DNA from: Dipteronia dyeriana
Lineage: Eukaryota; Streptophyta; Magnoliopsida; Sapindales; Sapindaceae
Assembly (NCBI GenBank): GCA_032871835.1
Contig: CM065299.1
Span: 81,597,652-81,661,651, forward strand
Reading direction: 5' to 3'
DNA: 64,000 nt
The notes under the pieces are model-generated. The model did no database searches and had not been told where the DNA came from. It saw only the letters and a program-made list of their open reading frames with translations. The position numbers and the translations under genes are program-made. Of the stretch, positions 34,040 to 46,943 are shown one piece after another (the first letter of the stretch is position 1; every line of letters starts with the position of its first letter).

Positions 34040-36080
34040 ACCCATCTGCTATGTGAGCCATGTGCTCAAGCCGGAGAAAAACTATACCCTCCCAGAAAAG
34101 CTCGCTTTCACCCTAATTACCTTATCTAGGAAGATGTAACCTTACTTTCATGCTCTTTCAGTTACGGTGATAACGGATCAATCTCTCAGCCAATTCCTGT
34201 AGAGATCGGATGTATCCGTAAGGTTAATTTTATGGAACTTAGAGCTTACTCAGTTTGATTTGAAGTATAAGGCCAGAACTACGATCAAAGCCCAAGATTT
34301 AGCAGACTTCGTGGCAGAATTCTCAACGCTCCCAAGCTAGGGGACTTCCGCAATATTAGATCTATCTCCTGAGAATTGCAGAGCCAAACAGTTTCCCGGA
34401 GGATTGCAGAACATGGATCCTCTACATGGATGGGGCTTCAGGGTGAACTGGGGGAGGAACCAGTATAGTTTTGACAAATCCAGAGAGGACTGAAATCTGC
34501 CATTGTTTCAAATTCAAGTTTAAGGCTACCAACAATGAGGCAGAGTATGAAACTCTCCCGACAGAGATGAAAGTAGCCATCGAGCTTGGAGCCGGTTATC
34601 TACATGTAAATATTGACTCATTACTAGTTGTCAATCAAGTTTCTGGGGTATACTAAGCAAATAAAGATAACATGATTGCCTATTTGAAGCAAGTTCAGCA
34701 GCTCAAGCATAAATTCAAGGGATTCAGGATCGAACAGGTACCTCAACAACAGAATTATCGGGCAGATGACTTGGCCAAGATAGCTACGAATAGAGGTCTG
34801 GCCTTACCAAAGGGAGTTCCTCTTCAGGTGATTTCCCAACCAAGTATAGCAGTGAGTACAGAAATATATCCTATAGAGCGGTAGTCATGCTGGATGGATC
34901 CCATAGTTGCTTACCTCCAAGAAGGAAAGTTCCTAGAGGCGCCTGACCAAGCCCGAAAAATCAAGAGAGCTTCGGTTTGATATTGTCTAAAGGGTGGGTA
35001 CCTCTACAGAAGAGGCTAGTCCCTTCATTTTCTTCGATGCTTACACCCGATGATGACAAATGGGCGCTGAAGGAAGTTCATGCTAGAGACTATGGAAATC
35101 ACATTGGTGGCGAGGCTCTAGCCTACCAGGTGCTTCGTATAGGATACTATTGTCTGACTATCCACCAGGATACAAAGGGGTTCGTCTGATCTTACGAGTC
35201 GGTTCAAAGGACCTCGAACCTAAATCATCCACCTCCTGAATGACTATTTTCGATCAGTACGTCTTACCCGTTTGCTATATGGGGGGTTGACCTGATCAGA
35301 CCACTTCCTATAGCCCCTAGACAAGTAAAGCACACTATCGTTGCCATTGATTACTTCACCCGATGGGTCGAGGAAGGCCCCACTTCCCAAATCTCAGAAG
35401 TGGTATGCAGGTTCGGTACCCCGCTGGTCATAATCACCGATTTAGGAAAGCAGTTTGATAATTCGAAGTTAAAAGATTATTGTGAAAGATTAGGTATCGA
35501 CCTTCGTTTTACGTTGGTAGCTCATCCGTAAACCAACGGTTTGGTTGAAGCAACTAACAAAACTATTAAAAAGCTTCTGAAAAAGAAGTTGCAACAGAAG
35601 AAGGGAAAGTGGGTTGAAGAGCTTCCTGAGGTCCTCTGGGTGTATCGAACCACGAGAAGGACAACAACAGGGGAAACTCCATATTCTATAGCTTTCGAGG
35701 TTGAAGATGTCCTCCCCATAGAGCATAAGCTGACCTCATTTAGGGTATAACACTATGAACCAGAGAACCGAGCTAGTCTGAACCTTCTAGATGAAAAGCA
35801 AGAACAGGTGGCAAAGAAGGTAGCAGTCTACTAGAGCAAGATTGCAAAGTATTTTGACAAAAGAGTGAATGCTAGGACCTTTGAGGAAGGGGACCTAGTT
35901 CTTAGAAAATTTACACAGAATACCAAGGTGAGGTCAGACGGGGTTTTAGGACCCAACTGGGAAGGTACATACTTGATCAAGGTAGTGATTTGAAATGGGG
36001 CTTACAAGCTAGAAGACATGAACGGTCGACCCATTGATCACACCTGGAATGCATACCATTTAAGAAGATTCTATCTTTAG
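34040..36080 (+). pseudogene. Gypsy 1 pol remnant: RNase H, second RNase H, integrase
   Basis: RNase H is entered at RPICYVSHVLKPEKNY. A linker with ALELTQFDLKYKA-like sequence precedes the second, archaeal-type RNase H (NNEAEYE, DSLLVVNQVSG, QQQNYRADDLAKIA; 34450-34880), whose presence marks the Tat lineage. Integrase follows: a zinc-finger part around EVHARDYGNHIGGEALAYQV, then the core with AIDYFTRWVE, ITDLGKQFDN and TNGLVEATNK, and a C-terminal part ending HTWNAYHLRRFYL. Many in-frame stops (for example in the SQFL*RSD region and before TNGLVE) show it is dead. Confidence 0.9.
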
Positions 36081-37184
36081 ATAAGGGACTCCAGCAACAG
36101 GCTACCTTCCTTTAGATATCATTAAGTTAAAAAAAATGTACTTTATTTCAGCCATCATATTTTTTTCCATCTCCAGTGGTGTTATGTTTTCTCCATGAAT
36201 GAAACTCGCCTCGATCGTCATGAGCTAGGGAGATCTAGATAGCTTCTTTAGTACTCTGGTCTGGATCAGTTCTACTAGGAGGATCACCATCATATATCGA
36301 CAGTGATCACCTCGAGACCAGAGACTGGTCGGGGAAGCCCCCTCACTATCCTTGATGCCTCGGCCGGACACCACCCCCCGCCAAAAAATGTCTGAGTATA
36401 AGAGCATAGTTGGTATCCAAATCTCAAGACCATGATAGCTAACTAAGCTTTCCTGTTACCTTGGTCGGGCGACCTCCCCGAAGAAGGGTCTGAGTATAAG
36501 AGCATAGTTGCCGTCCAGATCTTATGATACCTTGGTCTGGACCAGTTTTACTAGGAGGATCGCCATAATATGTCGACAATGACCGCCTCGAGACCAGGAT
36601 AACTATCAAGCCCTCCTGATGCCTCGATCGGGCTTTAACTCCCAAGAAGGACCTAGGCTTAGAAAGATCTCCCGCTTAAGCTCCAATTTCCAAACTATTA
36701 CTGATTACTAATCCTCCATGTTCATATGATTTCTTACTTTTACAGGTGCAAACTAGCCTGAAATCATATTATGGGACTACTCACTGGAGTCATCGAGCTA
36801 CAAGTCTCTGCTGAGATCTAAGAACTCGAGAAAGCCATTTATTTACACACTTAAGCAAATTTAAGATCTCTTTATTTTTACCGAATTCAATTAAGTCAAG
36901 TTATTTCGGAAGTCGCATATAGGACAGGATCAGGAATAAAGCAAGGAGACATCAGCCAAATCAAAGTTCATTGAAGCAAACATGAAAGGAATCCTAAGCA
37001 AGGTTTCGTTGATAATGAACCTATCCCCTTGTAAGGCTACAATCATCAAGAAGGAAGCCCAACCCTCGATTATGGGCTACAAAAAAATATATAATGATGA
37101 AAAAGCTAATTGAACTTGGCATGAGTAAAGCGGGGTGCCCACCCCTCTTTCTGGGCAATAAAAGCAAGTTACGAATAGATTGTA
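36081..37184 (+). other. Gypsy 1 spacer between integrase and antisense gene
   Basis: Positions 36230-36660 hold about three to four diverged copies of a unit of roughly 110-130 bp carrying GAGTATAAGAGCATAGTTG and a (G)CCTCG(G/A)(T/C)CGG phrase. The equivalent region of Gypsy 2 (59960-60425, opposite strand) has related repeats. The remainder is noncoding. Confidence 0.6.
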
Positions 37185-38249
37185 TTAGGCTTCAGCTTCC
37201 TCTTGGTTCCCTCTAGTTATTCCTTCTCCTCGGTGGTCCTGGCCCCATACTCCTCATTCCGGTGGTTGCTCATCTTGGTTGACCACCTCTGCTACTTCTT
37301 CCTCCGGAAGTTCCCTGTTGCCTGCTACTCAGCTGGGTCCTCCTCCAAGACCTCATTAACCACCGCCATAACCCCAAGTGGGATGACCGCATCAAGAAGG
37401 GTGGCTATTGACTCCATCCTACTCTTTCCTACCTCCGAATCTTCTCTAGAAGATTCTATAGGGGGGTCCCGGGCTTCTGGTCGGCCTTTTTTAATCTCCG
37501 CAAGCTGAACCCCCCTCGAGGATTCTCCTGGACCTGATGCTGAGATGATTAGAATAAGCAGGGGAAGATCTGGCATGACTGGTTACTTCCCAGCTTCAAC
37601 CCCGCTAGAAAAACCCTCTTCATCACCTTAGGAGAGAGACATCTCTGCAGTCCCAGTCATAATTTCCTCCCTGTCCCAGCCGACAATACTGGAGAGGTCA
37701 AAGGGAAGGGGAGAGTTTTAGAGACCTGGAAGGAGGTATAAAAATACCTATCACTAAAAGAAGCATCCACCTCAGCTTGCAGCTTTACCGTTTGATCATA
37801 AAGATTCTACACCTCGACCTTTAACGCTTTGGCTTCGGCTTTCCAAGAGTCTCTCTGCCTAGCCCGTTGTTCAGACTAGAGGGTCGTGGTCATAGGTCTG
37901 CTTCAGCCTCTCATTGTCACAATGGAGCTCGGCCAGCTCTGCCTCCAAACCCTTCTAGCTGGATGTCATCTCCTGAACCAGAGCTTGAGCACGTGTAAGA
38001 AACCCCATAGCCTTCCCAGCTTCGGCCTCAGCTTTTACAGCTCGATCACGGAGGGAGGCTACCTGGTGGCCCATAGCAACGTGGAATTTAAAAACCTTCA
38101 CGATGTAAAGCCAAGGTTAGATATTGATCGAGCTAACAAACCATAAGTTAAAGAATAAGAGGAGAGTTACCTCAGCCAAGAGAGCGGACCCCTTGGTAAG
38201 CGTGACGTCGACAAGTATTGAAGCCATTCTGGAAAGCCCACCACCCGGG
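37185..38249 (-). pseudogene. Gypsy 1 antisense accessory gene, 3' portion
   Basis: It runs opposite to pol. The C-terminal part contains LLDAVIPLGVMAVVNEVLEE, closely matching LLDAAIPLEVMAVVNEVLEK in the antisense gene of Gypsy 2. Upstream are a coiled-coil-like stretch (KAEAEAGKAMGFLTRAQALV, about 37960-38050) and VFKFHVAMGHQ. An exon edge GCTGAG|GTAACT at 38171/38170 matches the intron site of Gypsy 2. The stop is TAA at 37185-37187. Frame breaks and stops are present. The Copia block is inserted at 38250, and the more N-terminal part continues at 54598-54830. Confidence 0.75.
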
Positions 38250-39783
<1,534 letters not shown>

Positions 39784-40810
39784 AATTATTAATTATTTTT
39801 AACAATTAAAAATCTAATCTATTAGTGAACAATCTAAGATTCAGTGAACTATTTACTAAGGTCAGATTATTATGATAGTGTTTACCAAGTTTTAACAATT
39901 AAAACTCTAACACTTTATTCGGTTAATTTATTATTAGGTTATTAATCATATTAATCCTAATTACAATAAATGACCATATTAATCTAACTTATTAAACTCT
40001 TTAATAACTAGATTAATATTAATGAGAATTACCAAGTTTTCTAACCATTAAAAAAAAACTAATCTCATTATTCATAGCCAATTTATGTATTTACTCATTT
40101 TAATCACATTAAAAAAAAACATAAAATATTAGGCTATGATGCATGTATGACATATCAAATATATTTGTGTAGGCACATCTAATCTAAATGACATACGTAT
40201 GCATGACAATGCTTTTATCATCACATAATATAAAGCATACATTAATTGACCGAGTACTGTGGATTATTTAACCTAAAAAATTAGAATCTAAAATTACAAT
40301 AAATTTGTCAGTGCATTCATTGGTCTTCTAGTAACTTCAGATATCTTCCAGTCTCTTCAGGTCACTTCGATTCATTTCATGAATCCGAAACGGGAAATCG
40401 GCACGAAACACACTAAGCAACACTTGCCAACAGAACCTTGCGTGAATATTACCATGTGAATAACAGTACCCGTGAACAGTGTTCGGTGAACAGTAACGCC
40501 GTGAACAATACCCAGTGAGCAGTGTCGGCCGTGAACAATACCGTCGTGTCGCGCGTTTCCAGTTCTTCGTTTACAGGTTACAATTTTTTTTTATTTACAA
40601 TACAATAATAGTAAAATAAAAATATAATAATAATAAAAAAATTATACAACTCATAAACCCTAAATCCACTGTACCATGAAAATTTACGATCAACCATGTT
40701 TAAATTAAACAATTTTAATTATAAACATTCATACAATCATAAAGATGGTGCATACACATTTATACATACAGGAGCATCAAAAACAATTTCCTGTTCCGAA
40801 AAATAACCTG
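39784..40810 (-). other. Copia A leader remnant
   Basis: It matches the leader of Copia B (about 51003-52090), joined to LTR sequence by the internal deletion. Positions 40430-40560 contain tandem GTGAACAGTA-type units. Confidence 0.75.
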
Positions 40811-40824
40811 CCTCTGATACCAAT
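40811..40824 (-). promoter_or_regulatory. Copia A primer binding site (initiator Met tRNA)
   Basis: The complement of CCTCTGATACCAAT reads ATTGGTATCAGAGG, next to the LTR edge, showing that the element runs on the minus strand. Confidence 0.88.
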
Positions 40825-41193
40825 TGTTGGAACCCCGTTCACCGGTTATGCTGTGGAACTAGGTTTTAAAATTTTTATACATATCATATCTGTATCTGGG
40901 ACCAATGAACTTTGGATCGTAATTATTTTTCGGAACTAATACATACAATATGTAAACACAAGAAATTGAAATCGATATAATCAGAAGAAGAAAAACTTAC
41001 CAACGTTTGGAGGCTTCTTCACTTTACGATATGCTCCTGTCTGAACCAATCTTACCAACTTTTTATTTCTTTTTACGTGTGTATTAGATACACAGAAAAA
41101 AAAAAACTTTTTCTTAAAAACAATCACGCCTGCACACACACATATATATAACGTCTGCCCTTCTTTTTTTTCACAAATATATATAGATATATC

Positions 41194-41255
<62 letters not shown>

Positions 41256-42243
41256 ACAGTGGCTCGCTCTTTTCACAAAAATCTATATCTCAAACTTTTT
41301 TTGCCTCTGCCATATATATATATATCAAAACTTTGTTGAGCGTTTTACTTTTGATAAAAAATGAACGCAATTTTTTATATATATATATCCTTGTTTGTAT
41401 CCTATACAAACACTTATATATGTGCACACACCAATTTACATCCACTGCAATCTCTTGTGTTATAATTGATATATATTTTTTAATTATCATTTTCAAATAT
41501 ATCTAATATATTAAAAGTGATAATAAGTATTTTAAATTTAAACTTAAATTCAAATACTTAGATAAATGATTTAGTAAAATAAAATAATCCTATTATTTTA
41601 TATTCACCTAAATCCATATATCAACTAAAACCCTCCAATTAATAGTTAATTAATAATTCATAATTATCAATATAATTAAATAATCTAATTATTTAATTAA
41701 TTTAACTATTAACATTCATTAATTAAATAATCTCATTATTCAATTAATTCCCGAATAAACACGTGTAACTTTCGTAACACAATTAATTGGACAATCTAAT
41801 TAGTTAATTGTGACCCTTGTTATCTAAATCGATCGGGCTAGCAAGAGGACCTAATGGACCCACAGTATTTTGAGCTCCAATAATCCTCAGAATCATTAAC
41901 TAAACTATTTAATTAATATTCCTTGATTATTAACTCTGGTGCTATTCCAGTAAAAACGCGAAGCTGCACTCTTTCAACTGTAGACACTTTTACACAAACC
42001 GATACAACTCGGTGTCCATCGATATAGCTATTATACATGGTATGATCCTTTACAGTAGTTCATAATTAGAGATGGGTCATAATGTTCGTTATACCCCTCT
42101 AATTACATATATCCTTTAAGTACCTTTGATTCTATAATGAACAATAAATCCTATTTCCTTACGGAACTAGGAGAGCGCTCATATTGTCCAAGCCCCGAAT
42201 CAAACCTTAAGGGAACTACCATCTACTTCTCACAAGAAGGAGT
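40825..42243 (-). repeat. Copia A 5' LTR, truncated at junction with B
   Basis: It starts TGTTGGAACCCCGTTC and follows the family LTR for about 1.4 kb to CACAAGAAGGAGT, where the next bases come from near the start of another LTR copy. It includes an AT run at 41198-41252. Confidence 0.85.
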
Positions 42244-42416
42244 AGGTTTTAAATTTTTTATACAAATCATAATCTGTATCTGGGACCAGTGAACTTTGGA
42301 TCATAATTATTTTTCAAAACTAATACATACAATATGTATACACAGGAAATTGTAATCAATAAAATCAGAAGAACATACAAACGTTTGGAGGCTCCTTCAT
42401 TTTACGATGTGCTCAT
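42241..42416 (-). repeat. Copia B 3' LTR, first part
   Basis: It begins about 36 bp into the LTR (AGTAGGTTTT) and runs to the solo-LTR insertion. It continues at 45079. Confidence 0.8.
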
Positions 42417-42599
42417 TGTTAGGTTTTAGTTTGTGTTGGCATGAATTCCATATCAAATGATGTTTACTTGTAATGACTTAGTTGTTTAGGTTCATGATGA
42501 TTCAAGCTTCAAGGAAGAAGAAACAACAAGTCAAAGCAAGTTCTAAGTCTTCAAAGAGAAAGAATGCAATTTGATTCTACAAAGGTATACTAAGACCTT

Positions 42600-42790
42600 A
42601 TATTTCTCTTACAAGGATAAGGCATAAACACACATATCATATATTTGTGTCTCTGCATCGTTGTGCACCATTATAGACACAAACACACATATCATACATT
42701 TGTGTCCCTGCATCGTTGTGCACCATTATAGGCACACACATACAATTCATTCATATGTGTCCCTGCATCGTTGTGCACCATGTATAACAT
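42600..42790. repeat. Three tandem units of about 60-67 bp in the solo LTR
   Basis: Each unit contains ACACACATATCAT-like sequence followed by GTGTC(C/T)CTGCATCGTTGTGC and ACCAT. Confidence 0.85.
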
Positions 42791-44319
42791 ATTCACACAC
42801 TTTAAAATGAATGCTCATGCATTGGTTTGGAAATAACATGTTTTGGAATATGCATGTTTGGAAACTATCTCTATGTAGTTTGCATTCTAGTGTGAATTGT
42901 GTTTGTGTGTGTATATATATTTGTATAACATGGATATTGAACTTGGATTTAGTCTTAAATCATTCTTGATTGAGTTACGGTCATTTTGGTTACTCATACT
43001 ATTGATTTCAAGTTCAAAGTCAAAAGATACTACACTTTCAACTTATGTTTCATACATTGTCTTCGTCTTCGTATATCGAGTCGAATTATTATATTCCAGG
43101 TTGAGTATCTTATATGTCCATTTCCATGTGAGAGTTACAGTTCTTAATCCGAAAACATATTCGAATTTTGAGTTCGATGGCCGGAGAACGGTTGAAAAAC
43201 GAGAGGGAAGCGCGAGGGGAATGCACCATGGCCAAAAGGCCAAGTAGGTGTGCATGCCTGAGATGGCGCGTGGCCATCTCGGCCCCACAACCTTGCTGCC
43301 CTGAGATGCCCATGCGCCATATCGGGGAAGCACTTCCAAAGGAGGGTAAAAATGTCTTTTCGTCTTTCTTCTTTCCCACTCCTTCATAAACTCTCTCCCT
43401 CTCACATTTCATTCTAAGAAGAAATTCAAATCAAGTGTGTAGAATTTTCTCTCTAAATTTTCTCACCTTCCAAACACCATAACTTCTTCATTTGAACTTC
43501 GATTTGAGTGATTCAAAGTTGAGAGTGTTCATCTATTCATCTTCCATCTTTTCTCTGAAGGTTTAAGTTAATTTTTCTGCTTTGTTTGGTGTCTAATCAT
43601 ACACAAACGGGATTGCACCTAGATCAACTAAGGTATTGATTTTCTCTCTAAGTTTTCTTTTAAAACTTGGTCAATTGCCTTGGGTTTTCATCTTCTACAT
43701 ATATTTGTATATTGTGAGTGTTTTGATTTGTGTTTTGAATACTTTCAAAGCTAGGTTGAATTTTAATTGAAATCATTCATGTTGAGTTAGGTTTTGATTT
43801 TGCCTATGTTATCACATGTTTGTGATTGTATTATGCTAGCTTTGATTCTAGGACTATTTTGTGATCTTTGATTGATTAATTTTGTGAAAAATAGTTCATC
43901 ACATGTATTAGGCTCTCTTGGCCGAAATTCTCACATAATACATGTGCTTATGTTCTTTTGAGCTATTCATGTGATTTGTTGAATCCATGATTAGGAATAT
44001 GCTCTAGAACTTATGCTTAGATCTATTTGACATTGTCATATGATTTTAGCATATTTTAGGTTTTTGTGATTTAAACTTGATCTTGTGATTTGTTGATCAT
44101 ATCTTGTGATTCAAGTTTAGATATATGCATGAATCTAGTTTGTGATTAATGTTGATCATATCTTACATAATCTAGTTTGACTACACATGCCTGATAAACT
44201 AGACTATATCTGATTTGTGCATTCATGCTCATGTCTAGTATTTTCCATAGGATGTTTTGATCATAGCATTCTATGTTACGTGCTTATTTGCGTTTTGCAT
44301 TCATGATCACCTAGATGCC

Positions 44320-44626
44320 ATGTGAGAAGGAAGTCTTGACAATAGGTGTAAGACCTATGGTGTTGAGCAAGAAGCCTTGGCAAGAGGTGTGAAGCCTCGG
44401 ATTGTCGAGCAAGGAAGTCTTGGCTAGAGGTGTGAAGCCTTGGATAGTCGAGCAAGAAGTCTTGCCTAGAGTTGGGAGAACTCGGATAGGTGAGCAAGGA
44501 AGTCTTGACTAGAGTCGAGAAGACTCGGATAGTTGAGCAAGAAATCTTGCCTTGGGTTGTGAAGATTCGGATAAGGTGAGCAAGGAAGTCTTGACAAGAG
44601 GTGTGAAGCCTCGAATTGTTGAGCAT
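44320..44626. repeat. Minisatellite of about seven 40-45-bp units in the solo LTR
   Basis: The unit reads roughly GAGCAAGGAAGTCTTGACTA then GAGGTGTGAAGCCTCGGATAG. Copies differ by 10-25%. A repetitive minus-strand frame here is only a by-product. Confidence 0.88.
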
Positions 44627-45078
44627 AGGGTGACAACTTCTAGAGTAGGATAGGAGGGTAGTTTCTAGGTGAAGAGGTCACTTGAGAGATTGTACTTGTC
44701 TTATCTACTAGTGGATTTTGTTTGCCGGTGGCTGCTAGCCCGTGGATGTTTCCTCTTTGGAGGTTTACCACGTTATATCTTGTGTCAACTTTTCTCTATC
44801 CCTATCTCTCTAATATTTGTATTGTGGATAGAATTCTTTATGTATGTTGACTTCCTCTTTATAATATAGATTGTGTATGTGTTACAATTACTTGTTTGTA
44901 TCACACTTTACTTGTATTTATATATTGATTAATTGTCTTTAATTAATATATATATTGTGATACAAGCAATCTAGAGGGACAAACTTTTGTTTGTTTCTAA
45001 GGGAGTCGAAAAAGGTGCCTAACCTATTCACCCCCCCTATAGGTTACCTTTGAGCATTTAACCGTGATTGTATTTTCA

Positions 45079-46938
45079 CTCCTGTCTGAAATACTTTGTG
45101 CTCCTGTCTGAACCACTCGATCTTCCTCGCTATCTCCCGGATCTGGTAACTGCGTGTGGGCGTGTCACTGTCTTAGGAACTTGAATGGAGGATGTAGAGA
45201 AAATTTAAAGAAACTCTTTCTTCTCAATTTGGTGTATTGATTTTTCGCACACATGAATTGCATCTCATGTAAAATATATATTGACAGATGTGGTTCCGTA
45301 TCTCTAAAAACAATATATATATATAACGCTTGCACACAAAATATTTATATCACCTGCACCAATATATATGTATATCTCGCCTGCAACCTTTATCACAAAT
45401 CCATATCTTTTATGTATTCCGTATATTATATATAAAGAGTCAACCTCTATTTATATATATATATATATATATATCTCTCTCTATATTGTTTGTATCCTAT
45501 ACAAACACTTATATATGTGCACACACCAATTTGCATCATATGCAATCTCTTGTGTTATAACAGATATACATCTTTTAATTATCTTTTTCAAATATATCTA
45601 ATATATTAAAAGTGATAATAAGTATTTTAAATTTAAACTTAAATTCAAATATTTAGATAAATGATTTAGTAAAATAAAATAATCCTATTATTTTATCTTT
45701 ACTTAAATCCATATATCAACTAACACCCTCCATTTAATAGTTAATTAATAATTTATAATTATCAATATAATTAAATTATCTAATTATTTAATTAATTTAA
45801 CTATTAACATTCATTAATTAAATAATCACATTATTCAATTAATTCCCGAATATATACGTGTCACTTTTGTAACACAATTAATTGGACAATCCAATTAATT
45901 AACCGTGACCCTTGTTACCTAAATGAATCGGGCTAGCAAGGGGACCTAATGGACCCACATTATTTTGAGCTCTAATAATCATCAGAATCATTAATTAAAC
46001 TCTTTAATTAATATTCATTGATTATTAGCTCTGGTGTTATTCCACTAAAAACCCGAAGCTCCACTCTCTCAACTGTAGACGGTTTTACACAGACCGATAC
46101 AACTCGGTGTCTATCGATATAGCTATTACACATGGTGTGATCCTCCACAATAGTTCATAATTAGAGTTGGGTCATAATGTCCGTTATACCCCTCTAATTA
46201 CATATATCCTTTAAGTACCGTTGATTCTCTAATGGACAATAAATCCTATTTCCTCACGGAATTAGGAGATCTCTCATATTATCCAAGCCCCGAATCAACC
46301 CTTAAGGGAAATACCGTCTACTTCTCACAAGAAGGAGTGGATTCCACTATTGTGTACAAACCTTCCTAGCCACAAGCCAAACCGTAATCCCAACATACGG
46401 AGCATATTGATCAGGAAATGCATCTGACCTCACCCATGGTATATCAAAGACCACGATTTAACATGAAGGAGTCGATAAGACACTCAAGATTAAGATCACC
46501 CACATATAGCCATCTTTAGTTGATATATATGAATCTCATCGGTAAACGGATCTTGGTGAGAGATTCATATAGATCATGGCCCAGTCCTATATGATCACAT
46601 CATACAAGGTGCCTCCATTCTCATATCTCCATATGAATGGTCCAGGATAGAATCACCGTACATTATGAAATGGACCGCAACTATAGATTAACCACAAATA
46701 AAGTATCCAGTTTTATTTGCTATCTATGGACTCTTTAGATTGCACGTCTCTTACTGTATCCATCCGTATATGACACTCATATACACAGTTCGAGATTACA
46801 TCCGCCAATCTTGGATGTTAAATAAATGCACAAGTTATATAATAAATAACACAACAAGAATGAATTGAACGTTTCCTTTTATTTATTTATTTAATAAATC
46901 CATTTACAAATTTCATCTTTAGGGCATAAACCCCAACA
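45079..46938 (-). repeat. Copia B 3' LTR, second part
   Basis: It matches 52499-54358 closely and ends GGGCATAAACCCCAACA. On the minus strand this is the LTR start TGTTGGGGTTTATG, preceded by the purine tract AGTGAGAGAT (complement of 46939-46948). Confidence 0.88.
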
Positions 46939-46943
46939 ATCTC

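Larger units (their letters stand above)
34036..38249 (+). mobile_element. Gypsy element 1, Tat lineage, 5'-truncated (left part)
   Basis: It begins inside RNase H, abutting the LEC14B-like pseudogene, and runs on the plus strand through a second RNase H, integrase, a repeat-bearing spacer and an antisense gene. It is split by the Copia block at 38250 and resumes at 54598. The 5' LTR, gag, protease and reverse transcriptase are missing. The same family occurs in opposite orientation at the right end of the window. Confidence 0.88.
42417..45078 (+). mobile_element. Solo LTR (2662 bp) inside the Copia B 3' LTR
   Basis: Ends are TGTTAGGTTTTAG and GTATTTTCA. Flanks are CTCAT (42412-42416) and CTCCT (45079-45083), one mismatch, and the uninterrupted LTR at 52497 reads GCTCCTGTCTG. 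Near its 3' end it carries CCTATTCACCCCCCCTATAGG, the same type of motif as the solo LTR at 25851-27662, but in plus orientation. Internal arrays lie at 42600-42790 and 44320-44625. No pol or gag is present. Confidence 0.75.

Noticed and set aside
44276..44626. 116-codon minus-strand frame with repeated SCQDFLA-like units
   Set aside because: This is translation of the 40-45-bp minisatellite. No protein family is recognised.
42600..44626. Repeat arrays considered as a CRISPR-like array
   Set aside because: Units are contiguous and diverged without unique spacers, and the DNA is plant nuclear.
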